Positions 1-6,005 of a DNA stretch of 6,009 nt are shown here, in pieces; within the stretch, counting starts at the first letter, position 1; each line of letters begins with the position of its first letter. The translations under genes and the position numbers were made by a program. The notes under the pieces are model-generated. The model had not been told where the DNA came from and searched no databases. It saw only the letters and a list, made by a program, of their open reading frames with translations. Source of the DNA: Sphingomonadaceae bacterium (GTDB lineage Bacteria; Pseudomonadota; Alphaproteobacteria; Sphingomonadales; Sphingomonadaceae); contig JAEMTM010000018.1 of the NCBI GenBank assembly GCA_016462305.1, positions 15,873-21,881 on the forward strand. Direction: 5' to 3'.

Positions 1-146
1 GCGTCAGCAGCAGGTGCTTCAACAGCGGCATCAGCAGCTTCTGTGGTTGCTTCTGTGGTTGCTTCTGTGGTTGCTTCTTCAGCACCTGAACAAGCGGCCA
101 AACCGAGCGAAGCGGCAAGAACGAGAGATACAGCAATTTTCTTCAT
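1..146 (-). CDS. Small alanine/threonine/glutamate-rich lipoprotein, N-terminal part (gene runs off the left edge)
   Basis: Reading the minus strand from the ATG at 146-144 gives 48 full codons before the window edge. The product begins MKKIAVSLVLAASLGLAAC, which is a lipoprotein signal peptide: K2-K3, a hydrophobic core, and lipobox L16-A17-A18-C19 with Cys19 as the expected lipidated residue. The mature part starts SGAEE, then has three copies of the tetrapeptide E-A-T-T, then an Ala/Glu/Asp-rich stretch. It looks disordered and has no catalytic motif. An SD (AGGGGG) sits 8 nt upstream, which fixes the start. Export and anchoring in the inner or outer membrane are inferred from the lipobox. 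The function is unknown. It resembles the many short Ala-rich lipoproteins of sphingomonads, but no named family is recognised. The C-terminus and length cannot be seen. It is divergent from the methionine operon, and a functional link is not evident. Confidence 0.82.
   Translation of the reverse strand, partial: MKKIAVSLVLAASLGLAACSGAEEATTEATTEATTEAADAAVEAPAAD
39..74 (-). repeat. 12-bp tandem repeat, three exact copies, in frame (E-A-T-T) x3
   Basis: On the + strand the unit TTCTGTGGTTGC occurs at 39-50, 51-62 and 63-74 without mismatch, followed by four more matching bases (75-78). On the coding (minus) strand each unit encodes Glu-Ala-Thr-Thr in the mature lipoprotein, just after the lipidated Cys. 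The 12-bp unit keeps the frame, so copy-number changes by slippage would lengthen or shorten the protein without inactivating it. Confidence 0.9.
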
Positions 147-154
147 ATGGGAAA

Positions 155-160
155 CCCCCT
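155..160 (-). promoter_or_regulatory. Shine-Dalgarno of the lipoprotein gene
   Basis: The minus strand reads AGGGGG here, 8 nt before the ATG at 146-144. This is a normal SD spacing and a G-rich match to the anti-SD, and it supports the chosen start. Confidence 0.65.
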
Positions 161-167
161 AGCAAAA

Positions 168-196
168 CTTATGAAAACCTGACAGGCACGTTGCAA
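168..196 (-). promoter_or_regulatory. Weak candidate sigma70 promoter for the lipoprotein gene
   Basis: The minus strand has TTGCAA at 196-191 (4 of 6 to the -35 consensus), a 17-bp spacer, and CATAAG at 173-168 (4 of 6 to the -10 consensus). Transcription would begin near 161, just ahead of the SD. Both hexamers are weak, so the call rests mainly on ideal spacing and position. Confidence 0.3.
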
Positions 197-204
197 CTAT
201 TGCA
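192..204. repeat. Short inverted repeat overlapping the lipoprotein -35 candidate
   Basis: TGCAA-CTA-TTGCA has 5-bp perfect arms around a 3-bp centre. It overlaps the possible -35 of the lipoprotein gene and could be a protein-binding site. Arms this short also occur by chance. A degenerate look-alike in the other orientation (TGCATAGTTG) lies at 278-287. Confidence 0.25.
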
Positions 205-299
205 GCTTGCCTGCGAAAAGCCCTCTAGCCCGTTCATAATTCGCTGGCAATGCGCTTTTTCATTCCGACAAAATGTTGCATAGTTGTTTGAGGTTTATG

Positions 300-316
300 T
301 CTACTATAACAGTAGA
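300..316. repeat. Inverted repeat upstream of the operon promoter, possible second operator
   Basis: TCTACT-ATAAC-AGTAGA has 6-bp perfect arms with a 5-bp centre. It ends 22 bp before the -35 hexamer of the sahR promoter. That is a position typical of an upstream regulator site, but the sequence is unrelated to the 20-bp palindrome at the promoter, so a different protein would be expected if it is functional. The A+T-rich run after it (314-322) could act as an UP element. Confidence 0.3.
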
Positions 317-338
317 AAATATGGCTAATTTGCGCCGA

Positions 339-367
339 TTGACTTTATATAAAGAATTCTTTATATC
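339..367 (+). promoter_or_regulatory. Sigma70-type promoter of the sahR-metF-metH operon
   Basis: TTGACT at 339-344 matches 5 of 6 bases of the -35 consensus. After exactly 17 bp comes TATATC (362-367), which matches 4 of 6 of the -10. The expected start of transcription is about 373-376, at or just before the sahR ATG (376), so the mRNA would have little or no leader. No SD is present before that ATG, which fits. A perfect palindrome occupies the spacer and -10. A second, consensus -10 (TATAAT, 372-377) overlaps the start codon but has no good -35 at the right distance. Confidence 0.6.
347..366. promoter_or_regulatory. Perfect 20-bp palindrome, likely SahR (ArsR-type) operator
   Basis: The arms ATATAAAGAA (347-356) and TTCTTTATAT (357-366) are exact reverse complements with no spacer, centred on GAATTC. 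Dimeric ArsR-family repressors bind such A+T-rich palindromes at promoters. Here it starts 2 bp after the -35 and covers all but the last base of the -10, so a bound dimer would block RNA polymerase. The first gene downstream encodes an ArsR-type protein, so negative autoregulation of the whole operon is the simplest reading. Binding by this particular protein is inferred. Confidence 0.65.
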
Positions 368-375
368 CTCATATA

Positions 376-1374
376 ATGATCAGTTTGTTAAATATCATGC
401 GGGCTTTAGCCGACCCTACGCGGTTACGAATCGCGTTTCTAGTGCTTCGGCTGGAGCTATCGGTGGGCGAATTGGTCCAGATACTCGACCAGAGCCAGCC
501 GCGCGTTTCCCGGCATATCCGGATTCTGGATGAAGCTGGACTTTTGGAGCGTCGCAAGGAGGGAAGCTGGGTATTTTTAAGGCCAAGCGGGATGTTAACG
601 AACGGCCCGCTCTCATCATTATTGGCAGAGGCGGATGTGTCACAGGCAAAAGCGTTCCAGCGGGACCTGCTTCGCCTTGATGAAGTCCGCAATGCGCGCA
701 CCGACATGGCGGCACAATATTTTGCGGCGCATGCGGATGAATGGGATTCGCTTAGATCATTGCACATTGCCGATTCGGAAGTTGAGGCACGCTTGGCGCA
801 AGTTCTGCACAGCGCACCATTAGGCCGAGTCCTTGATGTGGGCACGGGCACCGGGCGCATTGTCGAATTGTTTGCGGCTGATTCCAGTCGGCTTGTGGCG
901 ATAGATAGCAGTCCCGAAATGCTGCGGCTTGCACGCGCAAAAATTGCCAATTTAAGCCCCGAAATCGCCAGTAAAATCGACATAAAGCTGGGCGACTTCA
1001 ACAATCTGCCCGTGGGTGATAGTGAATTCGACACCGTCATCTTCCATCAGGTCCTGCATTACGCGCAACACCCTGAAGCCGTTATCGCCGAAGCGATCCG
1101 CACGCTTGCGCCGGGTGGCCGGCTCGTCATCGTTGATTTTGCGGCGCATGATCTGGAAGAGTTGCGCACGGTACATGCCCACGCCCGGCTTGGCTTTTCC
1201 GATGAGTTCATGAAGAAGGCATTTAATAGTCACGGCCTGCAGATGGTGCACCAAACTGCGCTTGAGGCTGGCGAACTGGTGGTCAAAGTCTGGATGGGCG
1301 AAAAGCTCTCGGCCTTGCAGCCGCGTCCCGCAGATCATCTCAGCCCAAAAAAGTATTTAAGGATTGTCGTATGA
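376..1374 (+). CDS. sahR: ArsR-family regulator fused to SAM-methyltransferase-like sensor domain (SahR type)
   Basis: This 332-aa protein has two parts. Residues 1-70 form an ArsR-type winged helix: ALADPTRLRI at 10-19, recognition helix QPRVSRHIRIL at 41-51, and wing RRKEGSWVFL at 59-68. The metal-binding Cys pair of ArsR/SmtB sensors is absent (ELSVGEL at 27-33), so it is not a metal sensor. Residues about 110-320 form a class I methyltransferase fold: motif I DVGTGTG at 154-160, acidic D177 after strand 2 (VAID), and APGGRLVIVD later. In the described SahR family this fold binds S-adenosylhomocysteine, and SAH releases the repressor from SAM-cycle promoters. The position ahead of metF and metH supports that role. 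The start at 376 keeps the usual helix before ALADPTR, and the only nearby in-frame ATG is 397. There is no SD, so translation may be leaderless. The stop overlaps metF by ATGA. An active methyltransferase with DNA-binding control is the alternative. Confidence 0.85.
   Translation: MISLLNIMRALADPTRLRIAFLVLRLELSVGELVQILDQSQPRVSRHIRILDEAGLLERRKEGSWVFLRPSGMLTNGPLSSLLAEADVSQAKAFQRDLLRLDEVRNARTDMAAQYFAAHADEWDSLRSLHIADSEVEARLAQVLHSAPLGRVLDVGTGTGRIVELFAADSSRLVAIDSSPEMLRLARAKIANLSPEIASKIDIKLGDFNNLPVGDSEFDTVIFHQVLHYAQHPEAVIAEAIRTLAPGGRLVIVDFAAHDLEELRTVHAHARLGFSDEFMKKAFNSHGLQMVHQTALEAGELVVKVWMGEKLSALQPRPADHLSPKKYLRIVV
1359..1374 (+). promoter_or_regulatory. SD and ATGA translational coupling, sahR to metF
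   Basis: AAGGA (1359-1363) lies 7 nt before the metF ATG at 1371, inside the sahR coding end. The start codon and the sahR TGA share ATGA (1371-1374). This decides the metF start and indicates coupled translation. Confidence 0.75.
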
Positions 1375-2312
1375 TTCTCCCACTTGCACAGATGCAGGAG
1401 GCCAGCCGGGCTGTTGCCTCCCCCCTTTTTGCTGGGCTTCCCGGTGATTGCGAGATCAGTTTCGAATTTTTTCCGCCCAAAACGGAAAAGATGGAAGCGC
1501 AATTATGGGATTCGGTTGTGACCCTCTCGCCGCTGGGTCCGCGCTTTGTTTCGGTCACTTATGGTGCAGGCGGCACAACCCGCGAACGCACACATAACAC
1601 CGTGGCGCGCATTGCCCGCGAGACCGATATTCCGGCGGCCGCGCATTTAACCTGCGTCGAAGCATCCAAGGGCGAAATTGCCGATGTCGCCAACGCCTAT
1701 TGGGAAGCAGGGGTCCGTCATATCGTCGCGCTGCGCGGGGATGCACCAAGCTCCGACGGACAATTTGTGCCGCACCCCGATGGCTATGCCAGCGCTGCGG
1801 AACTGGTCGAAGGTTTGCGCAAACTGCACCCGTTTGAAATATCGGTCAGCGCCTATCCCGAAACCCATCCAGAGGCCTTGTCTGCGGCGTCAGACATTGA
1901 ATTTCTAAAGCGCAAGCTGGACTCCGGTGCAAGCCGCGCAATTACGCAATTCTTTTTTGAACCTGAAACTTTCTTCCGTTTCCGCGATGCGGTTGCCGCG
2001 GCTGGCATTGATGCGGAAATCGTGCCGGGCATCATGCCCGTGTCGAACTTTGCCGCGATTACCCGCATGTCGCAGTTGACGGGCACAGCTATCCCAAGCT
2101 GGATGGCGGATGTGTTCAACGGATTGGATGACCATCCGTCCGCACGGCAATTGGTGGCCGCCACTGTCTCGGCAGAAATGTGCCGGAAATTATATGCAGG
2201 CGGCGTCCGGGAATTTCACTTCTACACCCTGAACCGCGCGGAATTATCCTACGCGATTTGCCATTTGCTGGGCAAGCGGCCTTCCGCTTTAGCGCAAAAG
2301 GCCGCAGCATGA
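1371..2312 (+). CDS. metF: 5,10-methylenetetrahydrofolate reductase (MetF)
   Basis: This FAD enzyme reduces 5,10-methylene-THF to 5-methyl-THF in the cytosol, supplying the methyl donor used by the methionine synthase encoded next. At 313 aa it has the normal bacterial length, with no C-terminal regulatory domain of the eukaryotic type. Family signatures run in order along a TIM barrel: SFEFFPPKT at 30-38 with catalytic Glu32 (E28 in E. coli), FVSVTYGAGG near 60-70, AHLTC, ALRGD ending in Asp124 (D120 in E. coli, flavin/folate contact), SAYPETHPEA, ITQFFF with Gln193, and VPGIMPV. The N-terminus has about 25 residues before the barrel, and Met8 is an alternative start, but the ATGA overlap and SD favour 1371. 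The C-terminal FHFYTLNR stretch is also typical. Nothing is missing or broken. It overlaps the next gene by 4 bp, so it is co-transcribed and probably translationally coupled. Confidence 0.96.
   Translation: MILPLAQMQEASRAVASPLFAGLPGDCEISFEFFPPKTEKMEAQLWDSVVTLSPLGPRFVSVTYGAGGTTRERTHNTVARIARETDIPAAAHLTCVEASKGEIADVANAYWEAGVRHIVALRGDAPSSDGQFVPHPDGYASAAELVEGLRKLHPFEISVSAYPETHPEALSAASDIEFLKRKLDSGASRAITQFFFEPETFFRFRDAVAAAGIDAEIVPGIMPVSNFAAITRMSQLTGTAIPSWMADVFNGLDDHPSARQLVAATVSAEMCRKLYAGGVREFHFYTLNRAELSYAICHLLGKRPSALAQKAAA
2296..2312 (+). promoter_or_regulatory. SD and ATGA translational coupling, metF to metH N-terminal module
   Basis: AAAAGG (2296-2301) stands 7 nt before the ATG at 2309, which overlaps the metF TGA (2310-2312). 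This sets the downstream start at 2309 and not at an upstream in-frame ATG (2180) buried in metF, where the translation is unlike any MetH. Confidence 0.7.
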
Positions 2313-3355
2313 GTGCGCGTGAAACCTTTGTCGCCCGTGCGGCGCAACAGATACTGGTTTTCGACGGTGGCTATGGCACCGCGATCCAAGACTATAAATT
2401 GTCTGAGGCTGATTATCGCGGCGAACTTGAACTGACGCACGATCAAAAGGGCAATAACGACCTATTGTCTATTACCCGTCCCGATGTCGTTGGGGCAATC
2501 CACAGCGCCTATCTGGAGGCGGGTGCCGATATGATCGAGACCAACACCTTCAGCGCAACTAAAATCAGCATGGCCGATTATGGCTGCGAACATTTGGTGC
2601 GGCGGTTGAACATGGAATCGGCCATGCTGGCCCGCGCCTGTTGCGACGCTGCCGAGGCAAAGGACGGCATAAAGCGGTTCGTTGCCGGGTCGATTGGCCC
2701 GACCAACAAAACCTTGTCCTTGTCGCCCGACGTCAACGACCCTGGCTATCGTGAAATAGACTTTGACTATCTGAAAAATGTCTATCGCGAACAATGCGAC
2801 GCATTGATTGAGGGTGGTGTCGATTTCCTGTTGATTGAAACCATATTCGACACGCTCAACGCCAAATGTGCTGCGATGGCTGCGCAAGAGGCTGCCGCCG
2901 CCTGTGGGCGCGATGTGCCGTTGATGATATCGATGACCATTACCGACATGGCCGGCCGTAATCTGTCAGGCCATACGGTAGAAGCATTCTGGGCTGCGAT
3001 CCGGCATGTCAAACCACTGACCATCGGGTTGAATTGTTCGTTCGGCGCAGATCTGTTGCGTCCGCATCTGGCCGCATTGTCCAAGCAAGCCGATGCGCTT
3101 GTGATGGCATATCCAAACGCAGGCCTGCCCAATGATTTGGCCGAATATGACGAACTGCCGGAAACCACGGCGCAATTGATTGGCCAATGGCTCGACGATG
3201 GGCTGGTGAATATCGTTGGCGGCTGTTGTGGCACCACGCCTGCGCATATCGCCGCGATCGCCAAGGCGGTTGCGGACCGAGCGCCACGCGCCATTCCCAA
3301 GGCGGATGTCGTGACCCGGCTGGCGGGGCTTGAACCCTTCGTCATGGCCGCCTGA
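2309..3355 (+). CDS. metH: Methionine synthase, homocysteine-binding (zinc) module as a separate protein
   Basis: This 348-aa protein corresponds to the first module of cobalamin-dependent methionine synthase, which binds homocysteine as a zinc thiolate and receives the methyl group from methylcobalamin. Signatures in order are FDGGYGTAIQ (18-27), ETNTFSAT, GSIGPTNKTLSLSPDV, LIETIFDTLNAK, GLNCSFGA with Cys243, and GGCCGTTPAH with Cys306-Cys307. The three Cys match E. coli C247, C310 and C311 at a constant offset of 4, so the zinc site is intact. It ends with RLAGLEPF, which in full-length MetH lies in the linker just before the folate module, then a TGA stop. It must work with the protein encoded next. 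On its own it resembles S-methylmethionine or betaine-homocysteine methyltransferases, but the neighbour and the close match to MetH make the MetH role far more likely. Confidence 0.93.
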   Translation: MSARETFVARAAQQILVFDGGYGTAIQDYKLSEADYRGELELTHDQKGNNDLLSITRPDVVGAIHSAYLEAGADMIETNTFSATKISMADYGCEHLVRRLNMESAMLARACCDAAEAKDGIKRFVAGSIGPTNKTLSLSPDVNDPGYREIDFDYLKNVYREQCDALIEGGVDFLLIETIFDTLNAKCAAMAAQEAAAACGRDVPLMISMTITDMAGRNLSGHTVEAFWAAIRHVKPLTIGLNCSFGADLLRPHLAALSKQADALVMAYPNAGLPNDLAEYDELPETTAQLIGQWLDDGLVNIVGGCCGTTPAHIAAIAKAVADRAPRAIPKADVVTRLAGLEPFVMAA

Positions 3356-3377
3356 ACCCGTATAAAGCAGAACAAAA
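3356..3377 (+). other. 22-nt junction between the two metH genes, no clear SD
   Basis: This is the only gene junction of the operon without an ATGA overlap. The bases between the TGA and the next ATG are A-rich (AAAGCAG, then AACAAAA) but contain no GGAG-like SD. No terminator-like hairpin is seen. TATAAA at 3361 resembles a -10, but no -35 lies at a suitable distance. Confidence 0.6.
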
Positions 3378-6002
3378 ATGTCCCCCCCCACTTCTTCTTC
3401 TCGCTTCGTCAATATCGGCGAGCGCACCAATGTCACGGGTAGCGCCAAGTTCAAAAAGCTGATCCTCGCAGGCGATTATGAAGCCGCAGTAGAGGTGGCG
3501 CGTGAACAGGTCGAAAATGGCGCGCAGATTATCGACATCAACATGGATGAAGGCCTGCTGGACGCGCATGAAGCGATGACCACCTTCATCAAGCGCATCG
3601 CAGCAGAACCAGATATCGCCCGCGTGCCGTTAATGATCGACAGTTCCAAATGGAGCGTGATTGAGGCTGGACTGAAATGCGTTTCGGGTAAGCCCATCGT
3701 AAATTCGATCTCGATGAAAGAAGGCGAAGAGGCGTTCCTGCATCACGCGCGCCTATGTATGGCTTATGGCGCGGCGGTCGTTGTCATGGCGTTTGATGAA
3801 ACTGGCCAAGCCGACACGCAAGCACGCAAGGTCGCAATTTGCAAACGGGCGTATGACTTGCTGATCGGCATCGGTTTTCCGCCCGAGGACATTATTTTCG
3901 ATCCCAACATCTTTGCGGTGGCAACGGGGATTGAGGAGCATAATAATTACGGCGTCGACTTTATCGAGGCGATAAAGGAACTGCGCGTCTTGTGCCCGCA
4001 TGCGCATTATTCGGGCGGGCTTTCCAACCTGTCGTTCAGCTTCCGTGGCAATGAACCCGTGCGCCGCGCAATGCATTCGATCTTTCTCTATCACGCCATC
4101 CCGGCAGGGCTTGATATGGCCATCGTCAATGCGGGGCAGCTTGATATTTATGATGATATTGACGCCGAACTGCGCGTCGCGTGCGAAGATGTCATCCTTA
4201 ACCGCGACCCCGATGCGACCGAGCGCCTGATCGCGCTTGCCGAAAAATATCGCGGAACCGATGTTGCTCAGGAAAAGGCGGAGGCCGAATGGCGCGGCTG
4301 GCCCGTGACCAAAAGGTTGGAGCATGCTTTGGTTAAGGGCATTGACGCGCATATCGTCGATGACACCGAAGAAGCGCGGCTTGCCATCAAAGCGGCGGGC
4401 GGTCGCCCCATAGAGGTCATCGAAGGGCCGTTGATGGACGGCATGAACGTTGTGGGTGACCTGTTCGGATCAGGCCGCATGTTCCTGCCGCAAGTGGTAA
4501 AATCGGCGCGCGTGATGAAAAAGGCGGTCGCGCATCTCTTCCCGTATATTGAGGCGGAGAAAGAGGCGGGTGCCAAGGGCAAGGGCAAGATCATCATGGC
4601 GACCGTGAAGGGCGACGTGCATGATATTGGCAAGAACATCGTTGGCGTTGTCCTGCAATGTAATGGCTTCGAGATTGTTGACCTAGGCGTCATGGTTCCA
4701 TGGCCGACAATCTTGCAAGCGGCGGTCGAACATGATGCCGATATGATCGGGCTGTCGGGCCTTATCACCCCTTCGCTCGACGAAATGGTGACCGTTGCTG
4801 AGGAAATGGAAAAAGCGGGCATGTCGATGCCGCTGATGATCGGCGGCGCAACCACGTCGAAAACGCACACGGCCTTGCGCATTGAGCCCGTCTATTCTGG
4901 TCCCGTCATCCATGTGCTTGACGCCTCACGCGCTGTCGGGGTGGCGGGCACATTGGTCAGCGACACCATGGCGGACAAGTTTGTTGCCGACACCCGCGCC
5001 GAATATAGTCATATTCGTGATGCCCGCGCTGGCAAGACGGCAAAGCCGCTCGCCACGCTGGAAGAAGCGCGCGCCAACGGTTTTGAAATCGACGAAAGCC
5101 TAAAGCCAGCCGCGCCGCAAAAGCCCGGTGTCCATGTCTATGATGACTGGGACTTGGCCGACTTGCGCAACTATATCGACTGGACGCCGTTTTTCCGTGC
5201 GTGGGAATTGCATGGCAATTACCCGGCGATATTGACCGATGACATTGTCGGCGAAAGCGCGACCAGCCTGTTTGCCGACGCCAATGCAATGCTCGACAAG
5301 ATCATCAACGAAAAATGGCTTCGCGCCAAGGGCGTTGCGGGTCTGTGGCCCTGTTGGCGCGATGGCGATGATGTGCTTGTCTATTGCGAACAGACCGAGG
5401 CGCATGTCCGCCTGCCGTTCTTGCGCCAGCAAATCGCCAAGCGCGAAGGCAAAGCGAACATGTGCTTGGCCGATTTCATCAGCCGCGATGGCGACTGGAT
5501 TGGCGGATTTGCAGTGACCACTGGCCACGGCATTGAGACGCATTTGGCGCAGTTCAAAGCCAATATCGACGATTATTCGGACATCATGTTGAAGGCGCTG
5601 GCTGACCGCTTGGCGGAGGCCTTTGCCGAGCGGATGCACGAACATGTCCGCAAGGATTTATGGGGCTATGCCCCCGATGAACAATTCACGCCCGAGGCCC
5701 TGAACCGCGAAGAATATCGCGGTATCCGGCCAGCCCCAGGCTATCCCGCCTGTCCGGACCACAGCCTGAAGCCGACATTGTTCGACCTGCTTGATGCCAC
5801 GCATACAACCGGCATCACCATGACAGAAAGCTTTGCCATGTTGCCGACCGCTGCGGTAAGCGGTCTGTATTTCGGCCACCCGCAATCCGAATATTTTGGC
5901 GTCGCGCGCATTGGCGATGACCAAGTGTCGGATTATGCGGCGCGCCGTGGGCTGGACCTTGATCGTGCGCGGCAATATCTGCGGCCCAATCTCAACGAAT
6001 AA
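3378..6002 (+). CDS. metH: Methionine synthase, folate / cap / cobalamin / reactivation modules
   Basis: This 874-aa protein carries the remaining modules of B12-dependent methionine synthase. Residues about 9-270 are the pterin-binding barrel (FVNIGERTNVTGS at 10-22, DINMDEG, GLSNLSFSFRG near 214-224), which binds 5-methyl-THF. Residues about 300-395 are the helical cap (GPLMDGMNVVGDLFG). Residues about 405-535 are the cobalamin Rossmann domain: D413-V-H415-D-I-G418 with His415 as lower cobalt ligand (H759 in E. coli), SGLITPS with Ser460, Thr464 and Ser466 matching E. coli S804, T808 and S810, and IGGATTSKTHTA. Residues about 560-874 are the SAM-binding reactivation domain, with WELHGNYP, R784-P-A-P-G-Y789 (R1134 in E. 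coli), SFAMLPTAAVSGLYF and HPQSEYFGVA. All key residues are present. With the preceding protein the total is 1222 aa, against 1227 for E. coli MetH. The ATG at 3378 is the first possible start and puts GERTNVTGS close to the N-terminus. The SD is weak. Confidence 0.96.
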   Translation: MSPPTSSSRFVNIGERTNVTGSAKFKKLILAGDYEAAVEVAREQVENGAQIIDINMDEGLLDAHEAMTTFIKRIAAEPDIARVPLMIDSSKWSVIEAGLKCVSGKPIVNSISMKEGEEAFLHHARLCMAYGAAVVVMAFDETGQADTQARKVAICKRAYDLLIGIGFPPEDIIFDPNIFAVATGIEEHNNYGVDFIEAIKELRVLCPHAHYSGGLSNLSFSFRGNEPVRRAMHSIFLYHAIPAGLDMAIVNAGQLDIYDDIDAELRVACEDVILNRDPDATERLIALAEKYRGTDVAQEKAEAEWRGWPVTKRLEHALVKGIDAHIVDDTEEARLAIKAAGGRPIEVIEGPLMDGMNVVGDLFGSGRMFLPQVVKSARVMKKAVAHLFPYIEAEKEAGAKGKGKIIMATVKGDVHDIGKNIVGVVLQCNGFEIVDLGVMVPWPTILQAAVEHDADMIGLSGLITPSLDEMVTVAEEMEKAGMSMPLMIGGATTSKTHTALRIEPVYSGPVIHVLDASRAVGVAGTLVSDTMADKFVADTRAEYSHIRDARAGKTAKPLATLEEARANGFEIDESLKPAAPQKPGVHVYDDWDLADLRNYIDWTPFFRAWELHGNYPAILTDDIVGESATSLFADANAMLDKIINEKWLRAKGVAGLWPCWRDGDDVLVYCEQTEAHVRLPFLRQQIAKREGKANMCLADFISRDGDWIGGFAVTTGHGIETHLAQFKANIDDYSDIMLKALADRLAEAFAERMHEHVRKDLWGYAPDEQFTPEALNREEYRGIRPAPGYPACPDHSLKPTLFDLLDATHTTGITMTESFAMLPTAAVSGLYFGHPQSEYFGVARIGDDQVSDYAARRGLDLDRARQYLRPNLNE

Positions 6003-6005
6003 GGA
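6001..6005 (+). promoter_or_regulatory. SD-like AAGGA overlapping the metH stop
   Basis: AAGGA begins inside the TAA stop codon of the last gene. It is the same string that serves metF at 1359-1363. If it is used, a start codon would fall just beyond the window, implying a further operon gene. Only 7 nt follow the stop, so this is weak. Confidence 0.25.

Noticed and set aside
14..283. 89-codon open frame on the plus strand with Leu/Trp repeats
   Set aside because: It is the antisense of the lipoprotein gene. The Leu-Leu-Trp repeats are the reverse reading of the E-A-T-T repeat, and it continues through the promoter region.
147..375. SAM, SAH or cobalamin riboswitch ahead of the methionine genes
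   Set aside because: The best promoter leaves essentially no 5' UTR, and no B12-box-like or SAM-riboswitch-like conserved core was recognised. A covariance-model scan would settle this.
273..533. 86-codon open frame on the plus strand running from the intergenic region into sahR
   Set aside because: It overlaps the operon promoter and the sahR helix-turn-helix in another frame, and has no SD and no domain signature.
369..1040. 223-codon open frame on the minus strand opposite sahR
   Set aside because: It lies wholly antisense to a well-supported gene except for its last few bases, has Ser/Arg-rich low-complexity translation and no recognisable domain. It is a shadow of codon bias.
2180..2308. 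Upstream extension of the first metH gene to the ATG at 2180
   Set aside because: The extra 43 residues are metF read in another frame and resemble no MetH N-terminus. The ATG at 2309 has an SD and an ATGA overlap.
3330..3366. Internal promoter before the second metH gene (TTGAAC at 3330, TATAAA at 3361)
   Set aside because: The spacer would be 25 bp, too long for a sigma70 promoter, and no better -35 is found.
2782..3375. 197-codon open frame on the minus strand opposite the first metH gene
   Set aside because: It is antisense to conserved MetH sequence, Ser/Ala-rich, and without homology signals or a plausible start context.
4268..4882. 204-codon open frame on the minus strand opposite the second metH gene
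   Set aside because: It is antisense to the cap and B12 domains, with a composition typical of shadow frames.
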